A DNA stretch of 64,000 nucleotides, taken from NCBI GenBank assembly GCA_963678705.1, contig OY783211.1:11794603-11858602 (forward strand), given 5' to 3'. The position numbers were made by a program, and so were the translations under genes. The notes beneath the pieces are model-generated. The model had not been told where the DNA came from, did no database searches, and saw only the letters and a list, made by a program, of their open reading frames with translations. This stretch comes from Panorpa germanica (lineage: Eukaryota; Arthropoda; Insecta; Mecoptera; Panorpidae). How positions within the stretch are numbered: the first letter of the stretch is position 1; the number at the start of each line of letters is the position of its first letter. Shown here one piece after another: positions 47,937 through 61,718 of this stretch.

Positions 47937-48494
47937 GTAAGAGCTCATAGACGATCTTATCTTGTGAGAATTAATGGAAGAAACAACCATCGGAGTGAAG
48001 AAGAGACAACATACCGTATACAGCAGTTCATTGAAGATAAAAATTGAATTAGAAATTTATGCAACGTTCAGGGTCACGTCAACCTTTGTGCTAAAGTGGC
48101 TTAAGCGAGCGACAAAGTCTTCACACTGAATATACAAGTCAAGGAGATATACTTTTGCAAATTTACCCTAGGTAGAATGAAGTTTGAGATTTTGCAAAAA
48201 TCACACAATTTGGTTTTTGTAAGTTACGCCGTTAGAAGGCCCAAATGAAATAATAAACACAAGAAACAGTGTTGGCATAATACGTTATTTAATATTCCTT
48301 TCGGTGCCACTTTCCCCACACATAAAATCACAACGACTGAGTTTCAATGTTAGTTAACTTTGGTTTATTACAAACCTGGTTGACACTTTTGTTACTTCAG
48401 CTCTAATTTTGGTTCATGTCTTAACTGTGGTCCACTTTTGACAAAACTAGAATTAAAAAAAAATATTTTTTTTGGTTAATGTCATAACTGTAAC

Positions 48495-48768
48495 CAGGGG
48501 CGGCCTTAGCCATTGCGAGGCCCCGTGCAGCAGATCTTTGCGAGGCTCCGGGCGGTGTCGCAAAGACGACAAATATTAATGATGATAAACTAAGGTACAT
48601 GAATGCCTTAAAAGATATATGCAGTGATTCTAGTAAAATTTCTAAAGAGATGCAAATACATATATATATAGTAATGAATTTTTGCACTTGAGTTGTTCCA
48701 CTACAAGAGCGACTAGAGTTCCCCTACAGGGCGGTTGCCCTGCTTGCCACCCCCAAAGGCCTCCTCTG
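48495..48768. mobile_element. hAT-type non-autonomous element (MITE), 274 bp
   Basis: The ends are short imperfect inverted repeats, CAGGGGCGGCCTTAG on the left and CAGAGGAGGCCTTTG when the right end is read on the minus strand. A perfect 8-bp target duplication ACTGTAAC flanks it (48487-48494 and 48769-48776), diagnostic of the hAT superfamily. The inside is noncoding, with CG-rich ends and an AT-rich middle. Confidence 0.85.
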
Positions 48769-48879
48769 ACTGTAACTATGGGCATATATATAATTTGGGA
48801 TTACAGGCATCAAAGAGTGTATTTACAGTTTAAGTACGTGTTATATTGGGGAGGAGTGAGGTTTTATATTTGAGGACCT

Positions 48880-51679
48880 TAAATATAACCCACGAAGCAA
48901 TGGAGAACTTTGAGCTCTGGAAATCTGAAGAGATTTAAAATGAACCAAATCGAAGCGGAATCTGACTGGTGAACTGATCTGGTTATTCACAAAGGTAAGT
49001 TCGTATTCTTTACTTTTTTATTAATATCATAAAATAGTAATTAGTATAGAAAATAGTCATTAGGAGCAGTCACAGAAACAATAGACTCCTGGAGATTCAA
49101 AACTTATCTACAAAAAACCTAAATTAATTTTAAGTTATTCTGTACACTAAAGTAATAACAATAACTTTATAACGAGAGACCATTACATTTAAAGAATAAT
49201 TAAATAACAAGTACCTCAGCTCTCGCGCAAAAAGAAACATTTCAGCTCTTCATACAGACACAATCAAGAGCATAGGTGTCCGCAGAAAGTATGACAGGGG
49301 GAGGTAACACATTCCTTATGGCAAGTGACTAGTTTGCCCCTACTAATGTACGCCCATGTTCAATAACGACAACCTGTTGTCTTTTAATAATGACAATTAC
49401 ATTCCTACCTGACTACCGAGTACCGACTGGTGGTTGGTGACTGCCGATAAAAAATCAAACAGAATTTCATTCATTAAAAGTTTATAGTAAAAAATATTTG
49501 ATTCGTAATGCGAGACCTCAACTCATGAACAATGTAGATCAAATTGTTGCGCAAATCTCAAAAACTGGAAATCTCGGGTAAATGCGCGTGGAATCCTTTG
49601 TTAGACGTCAACATTGTAGCTACATAACAAGTGTTCTGTGCGTTAATTGGAGCTGTGTAAGCCATTTCAATTAAGGAAAGATGATCTACAATACAACATT
49701 GTGTAGAAGCACAAACACCGGTTTATTTAATTCATAGAATCTTTGATATATAATTCCTTTACGTTAGGTTTCGAGAAACTTGCACATGCATTGACAATAT
49801 GGCGCCGCTTTTAATATGAATAATAATTTATTAATACGTGCAAAAAAATATTTGGTATAGCCACACTTTTTGTTTTTAATCTTATAAGAAAAACTACTGC
49901 ACTTTTGTATATTTTATCGCACTTTTAATATAGTCAAAACATGTACAAATTACTGCGTAATATTTATTATATCACTTTTTATTCAAAAATAGACGGTATT
50001 TATTTTTAAAGTTGGCCAATAAATGAGAAACATGACGTCACTTATATATAACACAGTCCCATATTATTTCTAACCTCAAATTGGAAATTCCAACTTTGAC
50101 CGTTAATACTGCCTATTTGTAAATAAAAAGTGGTATAATGCATATCACATAGTGATAAGACATACGAAAATGCAGTAGATTTTTTATGAGATTCAAAACA
50201 AAAGGTGTAGCTTTATCGAATAATTTCCGAAAATTTTAATATCATAATTTCTTTTATCATAAACCTCTGTGACCTCTCACAATTAAAGCGTATCTCGCAT
50301 CCTACGAGAAACTTTTCAGTAGAGTGTAGTCGCAGTAGCACACTTTATCATGAAAGAAAATTTCTATTTTAATGTTTATTAACATCACTACGTCGAGTAC
50401 AATTTTTGTTGGTGTCGCATAGATCCGGATCATACTGAGATACATGCTTACGAGTGTACACAATCATAACGTGAGCTGTACCAAAGGGCTGTCATTTGTA
50501 TTTGGAAACGAAACAGTGAAAGTGAAAAACAGTACGGATGTACAGTACTGTATTATTAATTATTAAAGTAAAAAGTCCATCTGATGAGAAAGTGTTCTAT
50601 AAAGTGCAAAATGGCTTGAATACACCCTTCCCAAAAAGTAGTTAATTGCAGTGTGAGACAGGGCTTATGAAATTATCTAAAAAAAGTTTATTTTAAAATA
50701 ACTAAATTTAAAAAAAAATTCTGTTTACAGTTATACCAGTAAGTAATTATAACGATAGGGTTGCAAGGAAGGGTTAAGGGTAGGCTTGATTTGATTTTAT
50801 AAGGTCAGAAGAACCGCTACAGAAATTAAAAAAAGTGGGTTAATTAACATTTAAAAAATAAAGATAAATCAAAATTGCTATACGAGTATACGATATTTTT
50901 TTCTCTTTCATCTAAATTTATTTACCGTCATATATTTTTAGAGCAATGCAACATTTAATTAATGCTAGTTTCAAAATCAATGATAACATCAGCATTGTTG
51001 TTAGTTATCTTTTAATTAGCAATATGGTTAGGATGTTGTTCTTCATGCGTTAGTCAGGCGACATAGACTATTAAAATAGTAATATGAAATAATAATTATA
51101 CGGATTAAAGACTGCTTCAACGTAAAAATGAGTAAATCTGAAATTGACAGTTAACAACAACCAAAACCTAACTCTGAACGTCATGTTTTAGAAACGCATC
51201 TAATTAACATACAGGGTGTTCTAATTTGGGTTAATTTCACACTGACAAAATTTTTAATAGTTTTGTATTTTATCATTTTTATAGCTTACTTTATTTGCGT
51301 GTAATTTTTAAACAGATGTAGGTCGGCAGCGGTTTGCGGCTTCTGCTTCTTCTGTTGGCCCCTCGTAAAACAATTTTCATGGTTTGTTTTAGAAATTACC
51401 CGCCTTATTATATTTAAATTGCAACGTCATTCCCACCGGACATGACGATGTTTGATGAAACTAAATTTTAATTAATTAAAAGAGAAAAAAATGTGAGAAA
51501 TAATGAAAGCTTCTGAAAAATACAGTTTAATAATTTAAGGGGTACGCTCTAAAAATAGGGTTATTTACCACAAAATGGTACCGATAGCGATAGCGATATT
51601 ACCTCTTCGAATTGAAGAATTGTAGAATTTTTTGGAAAGTTTATTTTCAAAAAAGCATGGGGAATAAATATGGTCATAA
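48880..51679. other. AT-rich intergenic DNA, no gene recognised
   Basis: No gene could be supported. A consensus-like donor CAAAG|GTAAGT occurs at 48993 after a moderately GC-rich stretch, but no open frame of useful length leads into it. Confidence 0.35.
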
Positions 51680-52030
51680 ATGAATGAAGCAGAAGCAAGA
51701 ACGGTGAGATACTGAGAATAATACGGGAGCAGCTAAGGAAGGAGTGGGATGTGAATGTACACAGCAAGAAAGGATAGCAAAAATAGAACAGAACAAGTAC
51801 AATAAGAGGTACAAGAGAATATGAGACAATACGTATTGGAAAGAAATAGAGGAAAGAGTCTACAGAATGCGTAAGAAAGAAGGAGAGATACTGAAACATA
51901 AGAGGAGGGAATGCGAATTTAAGATAGATAGTGAAAAGAAGATAGAGGAATTGTTGGTAAGATGGACGGAAGAAAGAAGGAGAAAGAGAAGCGAGAAGGA
52001 ACAAGGAAGTGTTGTGGAAAAGAAGAAATA
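51680..52030 (+). pseudogene. LINE ORF2 C-terminus relic
   Basis: The plus strand contains, in one frame, TYWKEIEERVYRMRKKEGEI followed by LKHKRRECEF and IEELLVRWTEERRRK before a stop at about 52030. This resembles the end of insect LINE ORF2 proteins (YW.EEE..CR.C...EET.EH...EC). Most zinc-binding cysteines are lost (only the last EC remains) and upstream there are stops. The 158-codon hydrophobic minus-strand frame at 51561-52037 is the antisense shadow of this purine-rich sequence. Confidence 0.5.
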
Positions 52031-52039
52031 GAGGCACGA

Positions 52040-54944
52040 GAGAAAGAATTAAATATTTGAATATTCAAAAATGAAGTTTATGTTAAATAATTTGTAGATC
52101 ACTATGCCGTATGTATATTGTATAAACCTTGAATTCACGTGACTCTGTTCAATGAATAAGTACAGTTTGTTCTCTAAAATCATAGAACCGTCTATTGCTA
52201 TCAGCGACAAATTCAATACATCAGTTTCGTAGACCCGGTAGAATTTCACAATTCGATCTGGTGTGTGTAGGTGGCCATTCACAACATTTTCACAGTCCAT
52301 TAGAACAGTTTGTTACAGTCAGTTCGGTTAGCTTGATCTATACAAAACCCATGTTATCGTTTCCCGCCCTATACAACACCAACGTCGGTCCTTTTCTTGT
52401 ATTCAAAATTGTCACGGTGTTTATTTCGAATCAGTAAATTTGTAAATAAATTTACCAGTTGTGAAAATGCCAAAAGAAATTATCGACGGTCAGTTTGAAC
52501 ACACTTTTAAGTTTTATAGTAGGTCAATTGTAAAACTGAGTGAAACCAAAAGTATAACTATTAGTTTGGTATTCGTTGTAACTGAAATGGAACCTGAATA
52601 TTAACCTGATAATTTATGTTACAGGCTATAAAAATGTGTGTGTGTAACAATAAGCAAGAGTAACCCGAGAAAATCTAACAGGCAATCTTAGAACAACTAC
52701 ATAATTTTTTACCCAGCGTAAATTTGTCCATTTTCCATTTTATCTAATGTAGTCTTCAATCAAATCTAGAATTTCAAAACACGACGCAACTACCAGCGAA
52801 CATTTTAATTATTTCTTTATGTTTTAAACTTCAAGATCTGGTTTTACACTAGAAAATCACAAATAAGTATGTCGGCTTTAACGAAACACATAATTCTTCA
52901 ATGTTCTTTCACTTCAATTTGCAAAATGCCAAGAGATTTTAAACAAATATTTGATAACAGATAAAATTTAATTGATTTCAAACAATAAACTATACTTTAG
53001 CATTGATTTATTGTTTTTTTCTTTCTCTTTTTTAATTATATTCATGAACTATAGGTTATAACTTGCATTAATTGCATGATTGTTTGTGTTTTTATGGTCC
53101 CAAAAATATTCGCACATTTTAGTATGTTTAGAATCATAAAAATATCATTTATGCAAAATTAAAGTAAAATATTACAAAGTTTCGCTTACGTAAAATATTA
53201 CATGTATTGAATGAATATATTGTGTTTAGCTGCTACTAACTTCTATATTTCTTAGACTGGCGCTAAAATAAGACGGACCCCTAATATATTACTCTTTCTT
53301 TTAATTATATTTAACTGAAAAAAGGGAGGACTACGATTTTTTATACATGTTTAATTTTGGGAAGTTCGTTAAAAAACCATTGTTTAATTTAAAGTCTCGG
53401 CCTAACAATCTTAATGATTGTTTCTCTATTAGAGTTTCGAATTATAAAACCAGTGAGTACGAGTACGAGTATGTGTTCTCTGTTCAGCCACAGTGCTCAG
53501 CCTGCTTAATCGAATTATCATTAACATTGATTTATACCCTGGCTGCCCGATTGTTCACTGAAAAACACATGTTACCCATTTTTATTTCCAATAAATAATC
53601 ACCTCTAACTACGAACAAATTTTAATTAACTTTAATTTATTATATTCATAATTAGAAATAAATTTATAATATAATTTAGCTATTACTATAAGTACTAATA
53701 ATAAAAAAAAATCAAAAAAAAATTGAATAAAAGTAAATTAGGTTTATTTATGGGAATTATTAAAATACAATAAACGAAATAGAAAAAAAATGATAGCTAT
53801 TTTGATAAATAATTGATCGGTGACAATCATTTGAATGTTGTTATGATAAAACGAGTTTAGAAGCCCATTTGTTATGAAGTTAAAAAGATTAGATGCGCAC
53901 GCGTATGAGATTTTTAAATTAGATAAAAAATAGTTATTTTTAAGATTCGTTTAAAAAACTATTAACAATCAGTCTCACAGTTAGAATTTTGTCCTTCATA
54001 TAAATAATATTTTTTTCATAATCATTTTTTTATAGTAAAAATCTAAAGAGTTCTAGAATCCATAGACAAGTACGAGTAGAATATTGTACAACCAACTTAA
54101 CTTATGTGGGACTTATGATCGCCCGAAGTTAGACCTTAAATAAAGCACAAAATAAAATTTAGTCCTTAAAGAAATTAGCATATTTAATAGCATTTTGACG
54201 ACACAGAAGGCGAGAGCATTAATACATGACACTGACTGCTGAATCTGGTTCGATCACAGTAACAGTTAAATTGATTATGTATATAAATAATCATAAACTT
54301 ATTAGGCAGCGGTGTTGTTCACATATATAAGGCTAGGGTATCACAAAAATCTAGTACTCAATATAGTAGTAAAAATAAAAATTAATCGGTATGATTTTAA
54401 GGCATTTATAGGTTAGTTTCAGAACCTAATTTGGAACCTTTAAATAAAAACTTTCACTGATAATGAGGATACTACCAGAACAAAACATCACTTCCAACTT
54501 TCATGATATAATATGCTACCTGCGGATAAACGTCATTGACTAAATCATTGACAATCTTTCCCACCTTGGGGTTTTCAGCGTCATCATCAACGTCATCAGC
54601 TAGTTAACTCAATTCAGCTTCTCTTTTTCTAATTAATTACTTTTTAAATATATTATCAGCTGACTTTTTTAATGAATAGATTTTAACTATTTTTTTCATT
54701 ATAAGAAGTTACATTTCCATCATTATCTTTCTTGTTACTTAATTGGTTTAACAAAATGTTTCTATTGTGTGTGGTCGAAGATATCATTAAAATTAATTCT
54801 CGCTTCAGAAGAATTCTTTAAAAATGTTTAAATTTGATGGTGTTAATTTATAAATTTGTGTATGAATTGAAAACAACATTCCTATTTATATTTAAATTAA
54901 TGTCATTAATAATTGTTAATAAACATTTTCGTTAGATACATCAT
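52040..54944. other. AT-rich intergenic DNA, no gene recognised
   Basis: Only short, compositionally biased frames. The 83-codon frame at 53347-53598 has no motif and includes a GAGTAC repeat (GAGTACGAGTACGAGTATG near 53456). Confidence 0.35.
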
Positions 54945-55045
54945 CAGGGCCACCTTAAACCATTGGGCTAAAAAGGTCTGAAAAGCCAATCATTTTAATT
55001 CTGTCTCTCTCCTTGTTTTGTCACTAATTGTACTACAATTAAGGA
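54945..55045 (+). repeat. hAT-like end relic
   Basis: Starts CAGGGCCACCTTAAACCATT, which parallels the left end of the hAT MITE at 48495 (CAGGGGCGGCCTTAGCCATT). It is followed by a stretch with TCTCTCTCCTTGTTTTGTCA. No right end or target duplication could be recognised, so it is a probable broken relative. Confidence 0.4.
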
Positions 55046-58000
55046 CTAAGGACAAAGTAATCTTCAAAAAATTTACATTGAATAGAATGTAATCTATGGC
55101 AAATTTATAACCTACTAAACAAATCTACACTACAATTTGCCAGAGCCCATTGATCTATAACGCGACGCTGACTGTTTAATATATTTTTATTATAAATTGT
55201 GTCACACTGACACTAGAGATAGACCTGCCTCGACCGCATCGAATAAACTTAACATGACCTCAGTAAAAGTAACATAGTTTTCGAGATATCGTCTGTTTAT
55301 ATATGTTTTTTAAATATTTAATTGATTAACATTGTTAATGCTTACATATATAGGGTTTATATGCAATAGTATATATTATAACCTAAAATATTTATTATTT
55401 TTATTTATTTAATTGTATTAATTATATTTTTAGTATACTTTTTTTACGTATGTATATATGAGTAGAACTGATAAATAAAATGGAAAAATACATTTCTACA
55501 TTTGAACAAACTAAAAATGAAATTTATGTAACGATTATGTGCATGTTTTCATTTCAGAGACTAAATTTACATTATTAATAAGCAATCTTGGCTTATAAAT
55601 ATTTGTAAATAAATAAAATAATTGCATATGTAGAAATGAACGACTTAGTAGCACGCAAACCCAAATTAATTAACGTACAACTAAGTGAAAGAATCACACG
55701 ATCGAATGAACGAACATTCGTAAAGATAAAACATCAAGAATTATTCACCAATCGAATCGGTGCATAAAACATACTACAGATAATTATAATAAGGCAAATT
55801 AACACTTTACAGACGGCAGTTTGAAACAGAACATACTTTTGTTATCTACTATATTCCTAAAAACTACTACCTAGCTGTTAGAATCATCCCACTAAAGACA
55901 GTTACATATATTTCAGATTTATTTAACTTAAAAATACTTGTTACAAAACATTTTTAGGTTATTATAACATAAAGATTACATAACAAAAGTTATCTTTTGA
56001 CATAAAATAACGTTTTCTGACCGTAATACATTTTTTATGGGAGATTATATAATGTTACACATTAAACTTGTGCAATATTTTTAATACCATATTTTTTGTT
56101 GTTATCTAATTTATTTAACATCGGCCTATTTCTGATGCTACCATCTTATCACCGACCTTTATATCAGACGTTTGAGAAGTAAAACGGTATTTTCAGAATA
56201 AACAAAACTGTAAGAATTTCAACCTTAGTACCTTTACAATAATAAAAATAAATAAATTTAGGTATAAGAACAAAATATTACATGTTCAGTGGATTATTTC
56301 AAGTCTTCAATCAGAGTAAAATGGAAAGCAAATTTACAATTTTGACAGGTTCTCAAAAACGAACAAAAACAAAATAACAAAAATGAATTTGATTATACTA
56401 ATATTGAACTTTAATGACATTTTAATGAGTTTCGGATCTGTCTTCCCTTTTAATCCAGTACGTATAATGACAAATATTTACAATTTTAATAACAATTTAG
56501 CTCTCAGCGTTTTCTTGGAATAACACTGACATTAAAATATTACATATGTCATCACATACACGGTGCATGTACATTGTAGATATCCCAACAACGAACTCGA
56601 CCTGATCTGTAGTACTTGAAAACTGTACAAACAAAAATATATGCTAATTTCTTTAATATGTATATTTGTTTGTATTTAACATATTCGAAGCCGACAGCAA
56701 TTGTTAGATATCACGCGACGTGGACGTTCACATCGCAAGTATTTGCGAAAATACGAAGCGTTATATGGGATGTTAATCAAAAGCAGCGTCCCCATTGGTG
56801 TAACATTTAATATTCTAATGTTATTAATTATATTATACTGGGGTAAGTGTTTACCTCATGTTTCAATTCGCATTTTATGAAGTTCAAACAAAATATGCTT
56901 TTGCCTGAAGTCGGCCTGTCACGGCCGTTTCATCGTGCCAAAAGGAACGCCGTCACTCCTCAAAACTCACTAGAAAACGTGATTGTCAGAATTTACCTAG
57001 CGAACATCGTACCACACCGTAACTCCGCGAGACCGTGAGTGGGAAACACGATCTGGCAGTTCAAGACAAATGGAACGTTGGCGCAGTCGTTAATAACAAA
57101 TCAAACATGAGCAAAGGAAGTAGAAGATGCCGAACTTCCGTCTAGTAATATTAATACTAAATTCTTCTATATACCTATTAGTGTAGAAAAGTAGGGGCAC
57201 AAAAGTGTACTCAAGAACTGTGAATGGTATCAAGTTTCTTAGATCGCTTCAAATGGATTTTGCTAGTATATTTGGAATGATCGTGAGTAACCAGCTTAAA
57301 GTTTAGCGCACTTTGGATTGGCAGACAATAGACTGAACGGCAGAATTGTCTTTAGGCATTCATATCATTAACAGAATGCATAAAAATAATTTTAATACTA
57401 TAATATAATCTCAAGCAGAATCGAAATTGTAATATGAATAAATAAAATATTCAAAACCCATGTATGTGTTAATTACTGATCAATAATCACCAGTTAACAC
57501 TGAGTAACTCTACACTAACAAGAAAGCTCCTCTAATTAAAACATAAAATCAACTGCAATTAGATAATGCGAATGAAAAAGTGGAGCAACTTTTGATTTGA
57601 AGATTATGTTTTAACTTGTATTATAGTTTGTACATTTCGTAAATGGAATTTGTTAATAATGTTTGAAAATATAATAATATATATACACTTGGGACAAGAT
57701 TGCTTTACAACAAAATTATTAGCGTTGTCTCCGTTTTTTTACCGTGTATACACCTTTCCAAGACAAAAGGCATAGTTTTCTTAACACATAATTATAAAAA
57801 GTCGCAAAAGTTTTAAGACACAAACACTTAAAACAAATTAATTTTACCACAATTATATCTTTGCTGAAGAAAGAGGAAGACAACACTTTATGCACTTATT
57901 GAACAAACAGAGACAGCCTATTTTAATTGCTATGGTTTAATAATATATAATGAAAAAATAATTTACTTGCTGTATATATTAAGTGCTCATATATCAATCC

Positions 58001-60978
58001 TACTTGCTCTGATACTACACATACATAAGTCTCGTTAATCAAAATGTTAACCAAATGTCAAATTTGATTATACTGATATGCCAGACAATTAAGACAAACC
58101 GACGCAGCCTTTCGACGACAAAAACAAAATTTACTGAAGTACTATTGTCCTTTCATTCACGAGAATATTTGCCACTTTGCCACATTAAAAAGAGTGTTAA
58201 AAGTGTGTTAAAAGAAACTATTGTTAAAATGAATTAACTATAATCTTTGCATCGTTTATTAATATTAAATAATGAAACTCAAACATGCTTCATTAAAAAC
58301 TATATTAGAGTAAATTTATAAATTAAAAGATATCAGATCTATATTCATTAAACTTTAGCGTATTAATTGAAACATTCAGATGTCATTGGAAGTGCGACGA
58401 GATAAATATACAACTGTATTAGGAGCTCGTGGAACGGTTCCTTGCAACTAAATTGCCTAATTAATTTAAAATAATTTGCGAGTGACTATAAACAATGATA
58501 GTAATTTAATAATTTCGGTTTGCATGTTGGCATTTTCTCTTCGTTGGTTTCTCCTTATTATCTCTGTACCATATGAGGCTACGATTCTATAAAAACTAAC
58601 AATTCGATGATAAAGAAACAATTATAGGGTTGTAACTGTTGTTCCACCGTTTCACAGATCAACAAATAAACGATCTGCTTCATTTCCACTCACACAATCA
58701 TCGTAATTGGTTTATGGTGTCAGATTAAATTTTTACTCATTAAAAATAATTCCTTTTTCAACTTTAATTTATAATTAACCTAAAACAATCAAAACAAAGA
58801 TTGTTAAAAATAATAAAGACAAAACCGCTACAACCAATATGACTATTAAGTAGATGACCCGACAGAGCAGGCCATTAGACAGAACGAGGACGGTGAACTA
58901 GACAATTTACTTGTTTTGTAACACTTTAAGTGGGTGCTAGATGTTACATGTTTTTTCTGACCGCAAAGTCAATTTAATGCCGGTAGACTGATTTCAGAAT
59001 TCAACTTCCTCGATTCCTAGAGATCTGATTGGGTTTTAACAACTTTGTATAATAAAAAATTAAAATTCCTTTCTTTATGACATTGAAAAAAATATAATTA
59101 TGTCTTCATTTTATCTGAAATCTACGGAAACAATATAAAACAAGTTTTTAGAAGTAAATTTTAGTCCTTCTGCCAATCGACGACTAAAACGTTGACGTAG
59201 ATGCAATCTAAATTGGAACTCGCTTCCGAACTTCTACTTTTTAAACATGCTACCAAAGTAGAGATATGTTTTCTGAGTTTGGTTGTTACATATATATTAA
59301 AATAAACTTGTCAGGCAGTGGTGTAATATACAAATATGAAGCCACATAGGTTGACATTAATTAAATTAAAGAAATAAAAAATATAAATGTGATACAAAGT
59401 ATTTACAGATGAATCCATTTTTGATTCCTATTGATCTCATAATAATTTTAAAATTGGACTGATTTATAACATTTTATGTCTTAATTTAGAAATAGAAATT
59501 AAATAACAATAAATTTAAAAACGCAGCCTGCAATCGTTTTAGCATTTAAAATTGAAATTAAGTTATAAGAATTAAATATAAATTTATGATTTTAATACCA
59601 AAAAATTTACGATTTTCTTGTAAATTAGTACACGCCCAATTTTTTCAAAAGAATTTATAACAAGAAATAATAAAATATTATATTTTAACAGCCTTCAATT
59701 TTATTGCCACAATTTAATGCTAAATGGGAGGAACTCAAAAATACCGCAAAGAACAATAGGAAGATGGCAGGGATGATGGGGAGTGATTTCCTACAGAAAG
59801 TGCTGTTAAAAACAAATTGCGGTTACAACTTGCTGAAGATTTATAACTTTTCTTTGTTTTGTTGTAATAATAATATTTGTTTTTGGTGGGATGCGAAACG
59901 CAAAATATGTTAAATTATGCGTAAGGTGAATTCTGCTGTCCGCCTTTTTGGCAGTAAGTCAGGTGTCTTAGTAGGGCGAAGAGAATTATGGCAGTGCAGT
60001 GGTCACATCGTAAAAACACACCCTAAACAAATAGATTGGCTAAAACCGAGCAATAAATCTACAAAATTGGTTATGAACAAAATTTTATACTTCGACATCA
60101 GTGCGACATCCAATATTTGTTGGAAGAAATTGTACAATTTAATATATAGGCATCCTTCAGTGGTACTACGTATTCATTCAACCAGTTCTACATGTTTATA
60201 AAATTAAGTAATAAGAGTCAAGGTATTCTTTAACATTTTTGTCCACAAACAAGACAACGTATGTTATTCTTTCAAGTCTCAACTGTCAAGTCTGATATAG
60301 GTACCAAATACGATAATATTTTCGTTCTAGTTTATAAAGGATTGTATCTGTTATTTTCTAACAATGTATCTTGTAAAGTATACTAATTAACTTCCCTTAC
60401 TTTTATATATTTAAGGATAATACAGTTTCAATTTTATAGTCATGTTTTTTTTTAATAATACTTCACGGGCTTCTTAGGACCTTTTTTCGCTCTTCTTGGT
60501 TAATTTTATTAACATTTTTACATATTTATTACATAAAAAATAACATCTTTTTTAATTCTCACAACTATTACGCAGTAAGCCGCGGTGATCTTTCTGTGGC
60601 TGCATCTGTGGCGCGTTCTTCAGGCGTTCGGTTCAACAATACCTAATGAAGACATTATTATATTTTCAACAATAAACTGGACTCATAACTCAGCCGCCTT
60701 GTTATATTATTTAGTGTTTTGTTGTTAAAGATGCCGTTTTAGAGACTGGTCTCTTCCACTTGTAGAAAAAAAAAATATAAACCTGTGTCAAAAGATATAA
60801 AGTTATTAAAAAAATGAGAATCAGCCGTTTAGCATTAATAACATATTAGTTTATACACGCGAGAGAAATAGAATACGTATGTTCGTAAATTATAAAAATG
60901 CATAAACATTTTTGGGTGTGAACATTTCATATTATTTTTATGACATCGTATAGCGAACAAGATATATATATAAATATA

Positions 60979-61051
<73 letters not shown>

Positions 61052-61170
61052 GTATATACCTATAAGATTGAAGATGGGTAAGAGAGGCTATTGCCCGAGT
61101 CTCAGTAAACTATGACTGGACACAATTGAATTTGACGTGAAACCAAAAAGAATACGTATTTACGACAAAG
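55046..61170. other. AT-rich intergenic DNA
   Basis: No gene is firmly supported. GC-richer patches at about 56690-56800 and 56895-57060 include a good donor-like site (GACC|GTGAGT at 57035). Just after, TGGCGCAGTCG at 57079-57089 matches the first 11 nt of a tRNA-Ser primer site. Frames at 59704-59913 and 59917-60201 have slightly more mixed amino acid composition than the background, but no recognisable domain. Confidence 0.35.
60983..61048. repeat. (TA)n microsatellite, about 33 units
   Basis: An uninterrupted TA dinucleotide run of about 66 bp, preceded by imperfect TATAAATATATA text. Confidence 0.98.
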
Positions 61171-61718
61171 TTAATAAATTCGCAGAATAGGGCAAATACA
61201 ACAGTTGTTCGTTCTTTCCTCTCCCTTGATTATCGAGTAAAATGTGCACCAGATAGAATGGAATATCAAGAAATTTACTTTGGATAGATTGGAATCTGTT
61301 ACAAATAAAATAACATTCAGTCGTACGTACGCCATCACTCTCGTTTCCTTATCTTCCATGTTGATAGTAGCTCTGTTCTCACTTAAAACCAATTGCTTCA
61401 AGCCAAAATTTCACTTTACGTCAATAACTAAATTTTCTTGACATAATTGAGAACTGTATTTTGGAGCTCGCTTCATCAGCTTCATGTTCTAAACTTCTCC
61501 ACACAATAATGGCAGAATCATTGTGTACATCAAAGGCACGATCCATTCCATAGCGACTGAATTCTCGAAAGTAAAACTACGAATTGACATGCGCACTCTG
61601 GATCATTGTATTCACCCAGTGAATCAATCAAATCGAAACTTTCTTTTGAGGCACTCTGTATTTGCGTTGTGTTTTCGTTAAAATAAGCAACAAGCAACAA
61701 GAAAATGTAAACACGCAT
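61171..61718 (-). pseudogene. unidentified coding-like stretch, frame-broken
   Basis: Three successive minus-strand frames abut. At 61718 a frame starts MRVYIFLLLVAYFNENTTQI, which looks like a signal peptide, and runs to a stop at 61530. A second frame, overlapping it from about 61585, reads EFSRYGMDRAFDVHNDSAII and later SLEHEADEASSKIQ, ending at 61421. A third from about 61400 reads SENRATINMEDKETRVMAYV and then RLNVILFVTDSN, ending at 61171. These have charged, mixed composition unlike the Phe/Ile/Lys/Asn-rich noise elsewhere, as expected from a gene with two frame breaks or unmodelled introns. A secreted or membrane protein N-terminus is possible. I do not recognise the family. Confidence 0.3.

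Noticed and set aside
48993-49000. Consensus splice donor CAAAG|GTAAGT
   Set aside because: Stops in all frames shortly upstream and no promoter signal; such sites occur by chance many times in 64 kb.
51561-52037. 158-codon very hydrophobic minus-strand frame
   Set aside because: It is the antisense of purine-rich LINE ORF2 text on the plus strand; Phe/Leu/Ser-rich composition is a by-product.
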